A DNA stretch of 5,751 bases from CAYLMM01 sp964646035 (GTDB lineage Bacteria; Krumholzibacteriota; Krumholzibacteriia; LZORAL124-64-63), in contig CAZYDJ010000152.1 of assembly GCA_964646035.1 (NCBI GenBank), forward strand, positions 1 to 5,751. Reading direction: 5' to 3'. Below the pieces are notes generated by a model. The model was not told where the DNA came from. It was given only the letters and a program-made list of their open reading frames with translations, and searched no databases. Numbering within the stretch: the stretch's first letter is position 1; each line of letters starts with the position of its first letter. The position numbers were made by a program, and so were the translations under genes. This document shows positions 1-5,551 of this stretch, in pieces.

Positions 1-255
1 CCCTATCCGAATCCGGCCAACGGATCGGTGTCGGTGGATGTTTCCGGAAACCATCTGGCGCCATGGCGGATGATGGTCTACGATCTGCGCGGACGACTGG
101 TTCACCGCGCCGATTCGATCCTGCCCGGAGGTAACGGCACCCTGAGTTGGAATTGCCTCGACCGTAACGGTCGTCCGGCGGCGTCCGGCATGTATCTGCT
201 GAGTGTGGAACAGCCGGATATCCGCAAAAAAGCCAAGATCACATTATTGCGCTGA
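1..255 (+). CDS. C-terminal fragment of a secreted/surface protein with FlgD-like / Por-type sorting domain (5' end outside window)
   Basis: The reading frame is open from the first base and stops at 253-255, giving 84 residues of the C-terminus of a larger protein. It begins PYPNPANG, the 'P-NP' signature that opens FlgD-Ig-like and type IX-like C-terminal domains. It continues with VYDLRGRLV, then a W...D..G....SG.Y pattern (SWNCLDRNGRPAASGMYLL) and a basic end (KKAKITLLR). This order of beta-strand motifs is typical of about 80-residue C-terminal domains on large secreted enzymes or cell-surface proteins of FCB-group bacteria. In those proteins the domain serves as an export or anchoring signal, or as a terminal Ig-like fold. 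The catalytic or binding part of the protein lies outside the window, so its function is unknown. An internal ATG at 28-30 is not a credible start because homology-like sequence precedes it. The stop lies 13 bases before sppA, on the same strand, so co-transcription is likely. Confidence 0.8.
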   Translation, partial: PYPNPANGSVSVDVSGNHLAPWRMMVYDLRGRLVHRADSILPGGNGTLSWNCLDRNGRPAASGMYLLSVEQPDIRKKAKITLLR

Positions 256-259
256 ATCT

Positions 260-265
260 GGAGGA
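260..265 (+). promoter_or_regulatory. Shine-Dalgarno site fixing the sppA start
   Basis: GGAGGA lies just upstream of the ATG at 269-271. The spacing is short (4 bases after GGAGG) but the match to the anti-Shine-Dalgarno is strong. It supports starting sppA at 269 rather than at the in-frame ATG at 203, which would add 22 residues read out of frame through the end of the preceding gene and bury the membrane anchor. Confidence 0.7.
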
Positions 266-268
266 TCG

Positions 269-2005
269 ATGAAGAGGTTCTGGATCGTCTTCGGTGTCAT
301 TGCTTGCCTGGCGGTCGCCGCCGTGCTGATTTCCGGCCAGTTGCTCCGTTCCCTCGAAGTGGCGGTGCCCGATGTGGGCGGGGTCCTGCACTGGCAGGTG
401 GCGGGTGCTTATCCCGAAGAAAGAAGCGATTCCGCCTTGGCGCTGATCACTTCCGGACGGCCGTTGGTGACCAGGGAAGTTGTCGAGGCTTTGCGCCGGG
501 CGGCCACCGATTCCCGCATCAACGGTCTCTTCATGGAGATCGATTATCTGCCGACCGACTGGGCGCAGGTGGAGGAATTGCGCGACGCCGTTGCCGATTT
601 CTCCGTTTCCGGCAAACCAGCCGTCGCCTGGGTCAGCTCCGCCGGCAACAAGGAATACGCGTTGGCGCTGGCCGCCGACCGGATGGCCATGCCGCGTGAA
701 GGCAGCTTGTCGATCATCGGCATCAGCGCCGAGTTGAGCTTTCTCAAGGGCACCCTGGGCAAGCTCGGCATGGAGGCGGATTTCCTCCATGTCGGCGAGT
801 ATAAATCCGCTCCGGAGCGGATGACCCGCGAGGATCCCACGCAGCCCAACCGCGAGATGACCACCGATCTCGTCGACAGCCGCTATCAGATGCTGGTTGA
901 AATGATCGCCGACGGACGGGATGTCAAAGCCGATCGGGCCGCCGGTTGGATCGACCGCGGTCTTTTCGACGCCCCCCTGGCGCTGGCCGAGGGACTGGTC
1001 GATACCGTTTTCTACCAGGACGAGGCGAGGGACTTCTATTTCGTCACGGACGAGACGACCGAGATGGAGGATTACGTCGCCACGACCGTCGGGCGCCGCG
1101 CCCGCCGGGGTACGGCCCGGGTGGCTGTAGTGAACGTCTCCGGAATCATCTCCGAGGGCGAATCCCGGCGTGATCGGCTGCAGGGCAGGATCGCCGGCAG
1201 CGCCACGATCATCGACAGGCTGCGCACCGCCGCCGAGGATCCGGAGATCGGCGCGGTGATCCTGCGCGTCGATAGTCCGGGCGGATCCGCATTGGCGAGC
1301 GACCTGATCTGGCACGAAGTGGCCCGCACCCGAGAAGTGATTCCGGTCCTGGTCTCGATGGCCGGCCTCGCCGCCTCCGGCGGCTATTTCGTTTCCTGCG
1401 GCGCCGATTCGATATTCGCCGAACCCGGCACCCTCACCGGGTCGATCGGCGTCTACGCCGGTAAGATCGACCGCCATCGCTTCTACGAGAAGATCGGCGT
1501 AGCGAGGGAATTCGTGACCAGGGGAGACAACGCCCTGATGTTCTCGGACGCCGGTCGATTCTCCGAGCATGAACGCAAGATCCTGCAGGGCCATCTCGAT
1601 GATTTCTACGACCGTTTCCTCGGACGCGTCGCGGACGGACGCGGCATGACCATCGCCGGTGTCGATTCGGTCGCCCGCGGCCGGGTCTGGACCGGGGAAC
1701 AGGCGGTCGGGATCGGCCTGGTCGACGGGCTCGGTGGTTTCGACCGCACGCTGGTCGCGGTGCGGGCCATGCTCGACCTCGATCCGGAAGCCCCGGTGAG
1801 TCTCGTCAGCTATGAGCACAAGCTCTCGCTGTTGGAAAGGCTGCTGGTGCGCAGCCTGCGCGGCTCCGGTTCGTTCGCCGGCATGATGGATTCGCCGCTC
1901 ACCGATGCCCTGGCGATCCTGGCCGACGACGGCTGGCTGGCAACCGTCTCGATGCTCGACGGCAGGCCCTTGGCCATGATGCCGCTACGGATCGAGCTCC
2001 ACTGA
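269..2005 (+). CDS. sppA: Signal peptide peptidase SppA, 67-kDa two-domain type (peptidase family S49)
   Basis: The 578-residue product matches the long, duplicated form of SppA (E. coli about 618 residues), a membrane-anchored serine protease that degrades cleaved signal peptides on the outer face of the inner membrane. Residues about 5-24 form an uncleaved N-terminal membrane anchor after MKR. The N-terminal half carries the general-base lysine in GEYKSAPE (Lys179). The C-terminal half carries RVDSPGGS (residues 333-340), the nucleophile in AASGGY (Ser370) and TLTGSIGVY (388-396). The Lys-Ser spacing of 191 is close to the 200 of the E. coli Ser-Lys dyad (K209/S409), so the enzyme should be active; family members assemble as a tetramer with each site shared between subunits. 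The N-terminal half has no serine at the equivalent of the nucleophile (AGNKEYAL instead), as expected for this type. It follows the left-edge gene by 13 bases and ends in a 21-base tail-to-tail overlap with the lipoprotein gene on the other strand. Confidence 0.95.
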   Translation: MKRFWIVFGVIACLAVAAVLISGQLLRSLEVAVPDVGGVLHWQVAGAYPEERSDSALALITSGRPLVTREVVEALRRAATDSRINGLFMEIDYLPTDWAQVEELRDAVADFSVSGKPAVAWVSSAGNKEYALALAADRMAMPREGSLSIIGISAELSFLKGTLGKLGMEADFLHVGEYKSAPERMTREDPTQPNREMTTDLVDSRYQMLVEMIADGRDVKADRAAGWIDRGLFDAPLALAEGLVDTVFYQDEARDFYFVTDETTEMEDYVATTVGRRARRGTARVAVVNVSGIISEGESRRDRLQGRIAGSATIIDRLRTAAEDPEIGAVILRVDSPGGSALASDLIWHEVARTREVIPVLVSMAGLAASGGYFVSCGADSIFAEPGTLTGSIGVYAGKIDRHRFYEKIGVAREFVTRGDNALMFSDAGRFSEHERKILQGHLDDFYDRFLGRVADGRGMTIAGVDSVARGRVWTGEQAVGIGLVDGLGGFDRTLVAVRAMLDLDPEAPVSLVSYEHKLSLLERLLVRSLRGSGSFAGMMDSPLTDALAILADDGWLATVSMLDGRPLAMMPLRIELH

Positions 2006-2938
2006 GCGGGTGTAGCGCTTGAGGTCGAACCCGTCCGGCAGCACTCTCCACAGACCGGCCGCCCGCCTCTCATCGGCGGACGGCCGGTCCACGATCGGGC
2101 CGCATCGCCAAAGAATGTGGTTGCGGTCTTCGCTATGACCCCAGAGGCAGAGCGTATGAGCGAGCTCGTGGATCATGCCCCGCAATGCGTAGGGCCGGTC
2201 CCAGGGATCGCTGTAGTTGTCGCCGGCCAGCAGCATCATCACCAGCGGGTCGCCGTCGATCAGGCGCAGCATCCGGACGCCCAGCGGCGGCTGCAAGTTG
2301 CGCCCGGCTCGATGTGACAGCTTCACGCCCCACGCCGCGTGCGGTTCCCAGCGGAAGAACGGCACGGTTTCGCCGCTGTTCCATAACTCCACCGCCTCGT
2401 AAAGGCAGGCCCTCAGATCCACCGCGCCGCTGACGGCGGAGTCGGCTGCTACCGGCACCGTATTTTCCGGCCAGTGCGATACTATCGAGTCGAAGCGTTC
2501 CCTGGTCAGCCGTCTGAGCAGGTCGAGCAGATCGGCGTAATACGCGGAGATTACCGGTTCCCTGGGCAGCGGAGTCCAGCCGCCGACGCAGCTGTCGTCG
2601 ATCGCCGCGTTCATGCCGTGCCAGATCTCCGGAGCCGCGGGTTCGAGGTGGAGAGTGTCGTTCGCCGCGGCGGGGCCGATGTCGCTCAGCGTCCACCGCC
2701 AATCCCGGCCTCTGACCGTCAATACGGCTTGGCCGCTTCCGCTGTGGGCTGATGTCCAGGTCCAGATCGAATCTCCGGCGGGCGGGTGCAGGAACCCGGC
2801 CAGGGCTTCCGGATAACCGCCGTCCCGGTGCCGGACCGGTTCGCCGGCGCAGGGGGCGGTCCCATCCTCGCCGCAACCGGCGGCGAGACTAACCAGCAGA
2901 TAGCAGAGAGTTGCCGAAACGATAAGCCTGCGCGACAT
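1985..2938 (-). CDS. Predicted lipoprotein with metzincin (matrixin-like) zinc-metalloprotease domain
   Basis: The product has 317 residues. Residues 1-22 (MSRR, a hydrophobic stretch, then SLAAGC) form a lipoprotein signal peptide with Cys22 as the lipidated residue, so the protein should be tethered to the envelope. The middle region (about 23-165) has no recognised domain. From about residue 172 the pattern is matrixin-like: a helix ending in VELWNSGE (W186, N187), then MIHELAHTLCLWGHS at 255-269. Here H257, H261 and H268 would bind zinc and E258 would be the catalytic base. This resembles the HELGHxLGLWGHS form of the metzincin motif, followed by a D-I-M Met-turn in relatives. Here the usual Gly is Cys264 and the Met-turn position reads H274-I-L276-W, so activity is uncertain. 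The end (PSADERRAAGLWRVLPDG) resembles the helix that closes such domains. The ATG at 2936-2938 is the only start after an in-frame stop at 2951-2953, and no clear Shine-Dalgarno precedes it. It is divergent from the polysaccharide operon and convergent with sppA. Substrate is unknown. Confidence 0.8.
   Translation of the reverse strand: MSRRLIVSATLCYLLVSLAAGCGEDGTAPCAGEPVRHRDGGYPEALAGFLHPPAGDSIWTWTSAHSGSGQAVLTVRGRDWRWTLSDIGPAAANDTLHLEPAAPEIWHGMNAAIDDSCVGGWTPLPREPVISAYYADLLDLLRRLTRERFDSIVSHWPENTVPVAADSAVSGAVDLRACLYEAVELWNSGETVPFFRWEPHAAWGVKLSHRAGRNLQPPLGVRMLRLIDGDPLVMMLLAGDNYSDPWDRPYALRGMIHELAHTLCLWGHSEDRNHILWRCGPIVDRPSADERRAAGLWRVLPDGFDLKRYTRSVELDP
2053..2089. repeat. Strong imperfect hairpin (9 bp + mismatch + 5 bp) in the convergent gene region
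   Basis: Outer arms GACCGGCCG (2053-2061) and CGGCCGGTC (2081-2089) pair perfectly. After one C/A mismatch, CCGCC (2063-2067) pairs with GGCGG (2075-2079) around a 7-base loop. All 14 pairs except one are G-C. It lies 47 bases past the sppA stop and inside the 3' part of the lipoprotein gene. No T-run follows on either strand, so it is not a standard intrinsic terminator. It could protect the sppA mRNA 3' end, or be a by-product of coding sequence. Confidence 0.55.
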
Positions 2939-3006
2939 CCGAAACCCGATTCAGGGAGGCTGTGGAGTGGAAATTCGTTGAACCGCGGCGACTTCGCGAC
3001 GATACT

Positions 3007-3032
3007 GATGCATCTGATCATGACTACAGTAG
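3007..3032. repeat. Cluster of short palindromes, possible operator
   Basis: Within 26 bases there are four short perfect palindromes: GATGCATC (3007-3014), TGATCA (3015-3020), the overlapping TCATGA (3018-3023), and CTAC-A-GTAG (3024-3032). They lie in the AT-richer part of the divergent intergenic region, across the spacer of the candidate lipoprotein-gene promoter. Position and symmetry suggest a regulator binding site, but each element is short and no known consensus was matched. Confidence 0.3.
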
Positions 3033-3058
3033 ATTACGGTCCCGGTACCGCACCTGGA

Positions 3059-3088
3059 TTGCGGAACGCTGACGATCGTTTGTATCTT
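3059..3088 (+). promoter_or_regulatory. Candidate sigma70-type promoter for the polysaccharide operon
   Basis: TTGCGG (3059-3064) and TATCTT (3083-3088) are separated by 18 bases and match four of six bases at each box. This would give a leader of roughly 45-50 bases before the ATG at 3143. It is the best pair seen on this strand in the region, but the match is weak and the organism's own consensus is unknown. Confidence 0.3.
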
Positions 3089-3142
3089 GCGCATTCTTGT
3101 TGACTTGCACTTCCCGGATAACGACCGGCAGGAGGGGGACGG

Positions 3143-4756
3143 ATGGATTTCAGGGATGATGAGCAGGATGCGGGCCGCGCGCTCGACCCGATGTCGATCC
3201 TGCGGATGTTTCTGCGGCGGCGCTGGTTGTTCCTGGCGCCGTTCATCATCTGCCTGTCGGTGGCCGCGATAGCCATCAGCACCCTGACCCCAGTCTATTA
3301 TTCGAATTGCCAGCTCGAGATCAAGCGCGAGGGAACGACGACGCGCAGCATCCCGGACGAGACCAGCCGCTATCGCCGCCCCCGCGACGCCGACGCCGAA
3401 ACAATGATTTCGCTGCAGACCATCCTTTCCAGCCCCAAGTTCCTCGAACGGGTGGTGCGGGAGCTGAACCTGCATCGGATACCGCGCGACGGCGTTGAGG
3501 ACGGCGCTCCGGTCCGTTTCAAGGGACCCGAGCAGGAGGAGATGGAGATCCAGCGGGTGGCGCACGGTCTTGGCGGCAAGATCCGGATCACCAACGACAA
3601 CACCTATATTTTCAGCATCGGTGTCAGGCACAGCAATCCCCGGCTGGCGCATTCGATCGCGCGCAAGGTGCTGGACTGTTTTCTCGAGGAGGAACTGGCC
3701 AGCCGCCTGCGTCCGACGACCAGCACCCGCGATTTCCTCTCCGAACAGCGGTTGGTCTATTCGCAGCAGTTGCAGGACGCCGAGGCTGCGCTCACGGCAT
3801 TCCAACGCTCCCTGCTCTCGGAATCCCTGGCCGGCAACCCGATCACCGAGGAACTGTTGTCCACGGCATCGCTGGCCGTCGTGGACCTGCGCCAGCAGCG
3901 TGATATGGCCGACGTCGCGGAGCTGTCGGATCTGTCAACGGCCGCGGGCCAGGTGCTCGTCGGAGAGTTGCCCCGGATCACCGATTTCAACAACGACCCG
4001 GAGATCGCCCGCTATTTGGGTGATCTGGTCAACATGGAATACGAGAATCTGCTGGCCGACATCGGGGCTCATCCCCGCGATACCGAGAACCAGGCCCTGC
4101 TCGGAGGCACCCGCATGGGCCTGGACTCCCGGATCGAGACCATCGTGGCCGAGCGTTATCCCCGGATGGGGACGTTGGAGCGGAGCCGTATTTCCCGCTA
4201 CGTCTATGCCCTGGTCTATGGCCAGGTCAACGGCGCGGTGCTGCAGCGCCTGAGCGGGGACATCGCGGAGCGGCGCGATTTCATGACCCGCCAACCCGGG
4301 CAGTCGGCGCAATTGACCCGTCTGCGCCAGGATGTCGAGCGGGCCCAGGAAATGATCCAGGACATCGACAGGGACATCACCCAGGAGAATCTGCGCCTGG
4401 CCGCCAGCCTGTCCGAGATCGGTTATCGGATCGAAGTCAGGCGCGATCCGATGCTGCCCGATTCGCCGATCGAACCCAATACCGCCCGGATGGCCATGCT
4501 CGGTTTCGCCTTGGCGGTGGGTCTGGGCTTCGGCCTGGTCCTGCTTGCCGAGATCCTGGATAAATCCTTCAAGTCGGTGGCCCAGATCGAGTCGTTGCTC
4601 GGCCTGAAGGTTATCGGCTCGTTGCCGGTGGTCGACCAGGGGCTGGAGTTGCCCGGAATCCACCGCCGCCGCTGGCTGATCTGGACGGTGTTGATCCTGC
4701 TGGTGGTGGCCGTCGCCGCCGTGTTGATGCTCTACGTTTACCCGCGGATCACCTAG
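3143..4756 (+). CDS. Polysaccharide co-polymerase / chain-length determinant (Wzz/GumC family), with extra C-terminal membrane helix
   Basis: The 537-residue inner-membrane protein sets chain length and helps export of an extracellular polysaccharide. A short acidic cytoplasmic tail and RRR lead into TM1 (about 28-47). A Wzz-type periplasmic domain follows, with long helical stretches likely to form coiled coils (about 195-260 and 385-425). Next come the GumC-like 'QLTRLRQDVERAQ' segment, the proline motif PMLPDSPIEPN (436-446) and TM2 (about 449-468). After TM2 comes the kinase-activating stretch of this family (DKSFKSVAQIESLLGLKVIGSLPVV, here residues 473-497). Instead of a fused kinase domain as in Wzc, there is HRRR and a third membrane helix (about 511-531), and the chain ends YPRIT. 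Separate co-polymerase and kinase genes are known from Firmicutes CapA/CapB and from exosortase (XrtA) loci. AGGAGG at 3130-3135, 7 bases from the ATG, supports the start. The stop overlaps the Shine-Dalgarno of the kinase gene, suggesting coupled translation. Confidence 0.9.
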   Translation: MDFRDDEQDAGRALDPMSILRMFLRRRWLFLAPFIICLSVAAIAISTLTPVYYSNCQLEIKREGTTTRSIPDETSRYRRPRDADAETMISLQTILSSPKFLERVVRELNLHRIPRDGVEDGAPVRFKGPEQEEMEIQRVAHGLGGKIRITNDNTYIFSIGVRHSNPRLAHSIARKVLDCFLEEELASRLRPTTSTRDFLSEQRLVYSQQLQDAEAALTAFQRSLLSESLAGNPITEELLSTASLAVVDLRQQRDMADVAELSDLSTAAGQVLVGELPRITDFNNDPEIARYLGDLVNMEYENLLADIGAHPRDTENQALLGGTRMGLDSRIETIVAERYPRMGTLERSRISRYVYALVYGQVNGAVLQRLSGDIAERRDFMTRQPGQSAQLTRLRQDVERAQEMIQDIDRDITQENLRLAASLSEIGYRIEVRRDPMLPDSPIEPNTARMAMLGFALAVGLGFGLVLLAEILDKSFKSVAQIESLLGLKVIGSLPVVDQGLELPGIHRRRWLIWTVLILLVVAVAAVLMLYVYPRIT

Positions 4757-4760
4757 GGAG
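4755..4760 (+). promoter_or_regulatory. Shine-Dalgarno site fixing the tyrosine kinase start
   Basis: AGGGAG overlaps the stop codon of the co-polymerase gene (4754-4756) and lies 9 bases before the ATG at 4770-4772. An in-frame TTG at 4764 would be only 3 bases away, so ATG 4770 is preferred. The overlap suggests translational coupling of the two genes. Confidence 0.7.
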
Positions 4761-4769
4761 ACTTTGCCG

Positions 4770-5468
4770 ATGGCGGAAAGAAACGACGGCGCGAAGCGCC
4801 TCCTGGATATCGAATCCCCGCTGGCGATCGAGTTGCGCCGGGTGATGATCCGTCTCAATCGCGAGATGGACCTGGACCGCAAGCGTTGTCTGATGATCAC
4901 CAGTTCCGAGCGCGGCGAAGGCAAGAGTCTCTTCGCCTACAGTTTCTCCCTGGTGCTCGCCAATCATCTGCAGAAGCGGGTGCTGCTGGTCGACGGCGAT
5001 CTGCGCCGCCCCGTTCAGCACCAGGCTTTCGGCTTGCCGCTGGCGCCCGGATTCGCCGAATGCCTGCAGGGAGATGAAGCCAGCCCGCGCCGGACCCATC
5101 TGCCCAATCTCGACGTCCTGCCCGCCGGGTTGGCCGGATCCGAGCCGAGCCGTCTGCTGGGAACCGGCCGGGTGAGGGCCGCCTTCGATATCCTGAAAAA
5201 GGATTATGACATCGTGGTGCTGGATTCGCCGCCGGTGGTTCCGGTCAGCGATCCCCTGCAGTACGTGGATCACGCCGACGGCATCATCTACCTGGTGATG
5301 GCCGGACGCACCGACAAGGAAGTCGCTGTGCGCGGAGTGTCGATTCTGCGCGGGGTCGGCGCCAATATCCTCGGCGTTGTCGCCAACAACCTCTCCGAGG
5401 TGCTGCCCTACTACTACGACCGCAAGTACTACGGCTATACCCAGGGCAAGTCGCACAACAGCAGCTAG
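4770..5468 (+). CDS. Stand-alone bacterial tyrosine kinase (BY-kinase, CapB/CpsD/Wzc kinase-domain type) for exopolysaccharide synthesis
   Basis: The 232-residue cytoplasmic P-loop enzyme autophosphorylates on tyrosines and works with the co-polymerase encoded just upstream to control polysaccharide assembly. All three BY-kinase nucleotide motifs are present. Walker A is SSERGEGKS (residues 45-53, Lys52). Walker A' is VLLVDGDLRRP (71-81, Asp75 and Asp77). Walker B is IVVLDSPP (148-155, Asp152). The C-terminus has the autophosphorylation cluster YYYDRKYYGY (214-223, six tyrosines). The DxD form of Walker A' and the tyrosine tail separate it from MinD/ParA ATPases. Near the N-terminus SPLAIELRRVMIR (16-28) corresponds to the SPxxExxRxxR helix used for ring formation. 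By recalled alignment only the middle Arg (Arg23) is kept in register, with Glu replaced by Ile and the last Arg by Met. Length is normal for the split type. It is the last gene of its operon, 32 bases before a strong terminator; no partner phosphatase gene is visible. Confidence 0.92.
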   Translation: MAERNDGAKRLLDIESPLAIELRRVMIRLNREMDLDRKRCLMITSSERGEGKSLFAYSFSLVLANHLQKRVLLVDGDLRRPVQHQAFGLPLAPGFAECLQGDEASPRRTHLPNLDVLPAGLAGSEPSRLLGTGRVRAAFDILKKDYDIVVLDSPPVVPVSDPLQYVDHADGIIYLVMAGRTDKEVAVRGVSILRGVGANILGVVANNLSEVLPYYYDRKYYGYTQGKSHNSS

Positions 5469-5500
5469 GCGCCGGCGAGCCGAACCGGAAGCGAAAAGAA

Positions 5501-5529
5501 GGCGGGCGCCTCGCGGCGCCCGCCTTTTT
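5501..5529. terminator. Strong intrinsic terminator, probably bidirectional
   Basis: GGCGGGCGCC (5501-5510) and GGCGCCCGCC (5515-5524) form a perfect 10-bp G-C stem with a TCGC loop, followed by TTTTT (5525-5529). It lies 32 bases after the kinase stop and ends that operon. On the other strand the stem is followed by the complement of AAAAGAA (5494-5500), a T-rich run. It can therefore also terminate the transporter gene converging from the right, whose stop is at 5552-5554. Confidence 0.93.
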
Positions 5530-5551
5530 CATGCCCTGAACATCTGCGCGG

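Larger units (their letters stand above)
2939..3142. promoter_or_regulatory. Divergent intergenic region between lipoprotein gene (-) and polysaccharide operon (+)
   Basis: These 204 bases lie between two start codons facing away from each other, so promoters for both directions must be here or further out. The middle (about 3000-3036 and 3058-3105) is visibly more AT-rich than the flanking genes. A cluster of short palindromes sits at 3007-3032, CGGTACCG at 3043-3050 and ACGATCGT at 3072-3079. For the lipoprotein gene a weak candidate on the minus strand is TAGTCA (-35, 3026-3021), 16-base spacer, TATCGT (-10, 3004-2999). No RNA gene or riboswitch was recognised. Confidence 0.6.

Noticed and set aside
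203..268. Upstream in-frame ATG extending sppA by 22 residues
   Set aside because: The extension runs through the end of the preceding gene in another frame and places polar sequence before the membrane anchor. The Shine-Dalgarno at 260-265 supports the start at 269.
239..1819. 526-codon open frame antisense to sppA
   Set aside because: It lies almost wholly opposite a clear sppA. Its translation is rich in Gly, Asp, Arg and His with no recognisable motif or hydrophobic core, as expected for a shadow frame in GC-rich DNA.
3055..3069. GG-N10-GC spacing resembling a sigma54 promoter
   Set aside because: Only the invariant dinucleotides match. The surrounding bases differ from TGGCAC-N5-TTGC, so chance is the simpler explanation.
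3100..3128. TTGACT as a -35 box close to the co-polymerase gene
   Set aside because: No AT-rich -10 element lies 16-18 bases downstream; that position reads GACCGG, next to the Shine-Dalgarno.
2951..3805. 284-codon minus-strand open frame across the intergenic region and the start of the co-polymerase gene
   Set aside because: It overlaps the strong start and TM1 of the co-polymerase and would remove the divergent promoter region. The translation shows no motif.
4754..4772. Possible frameshift splitting a fused Wzc-type co-polymerase/kinase
   Set aside because: The co-polymerase ends naturally after a complete third helix, and the kinase has its own Shine-Dalgarno and a normal N-terminal helix. 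Split gene pairs of this kind are well known.
3935..4924. 329-codon open frame antisense to the co-polymerase and kinase
   Set aside because: It spans two well-supported genes on the other strand, is Gln/His/Asp-rich and low in structure, and has no Shine-Dalgarno or domain.
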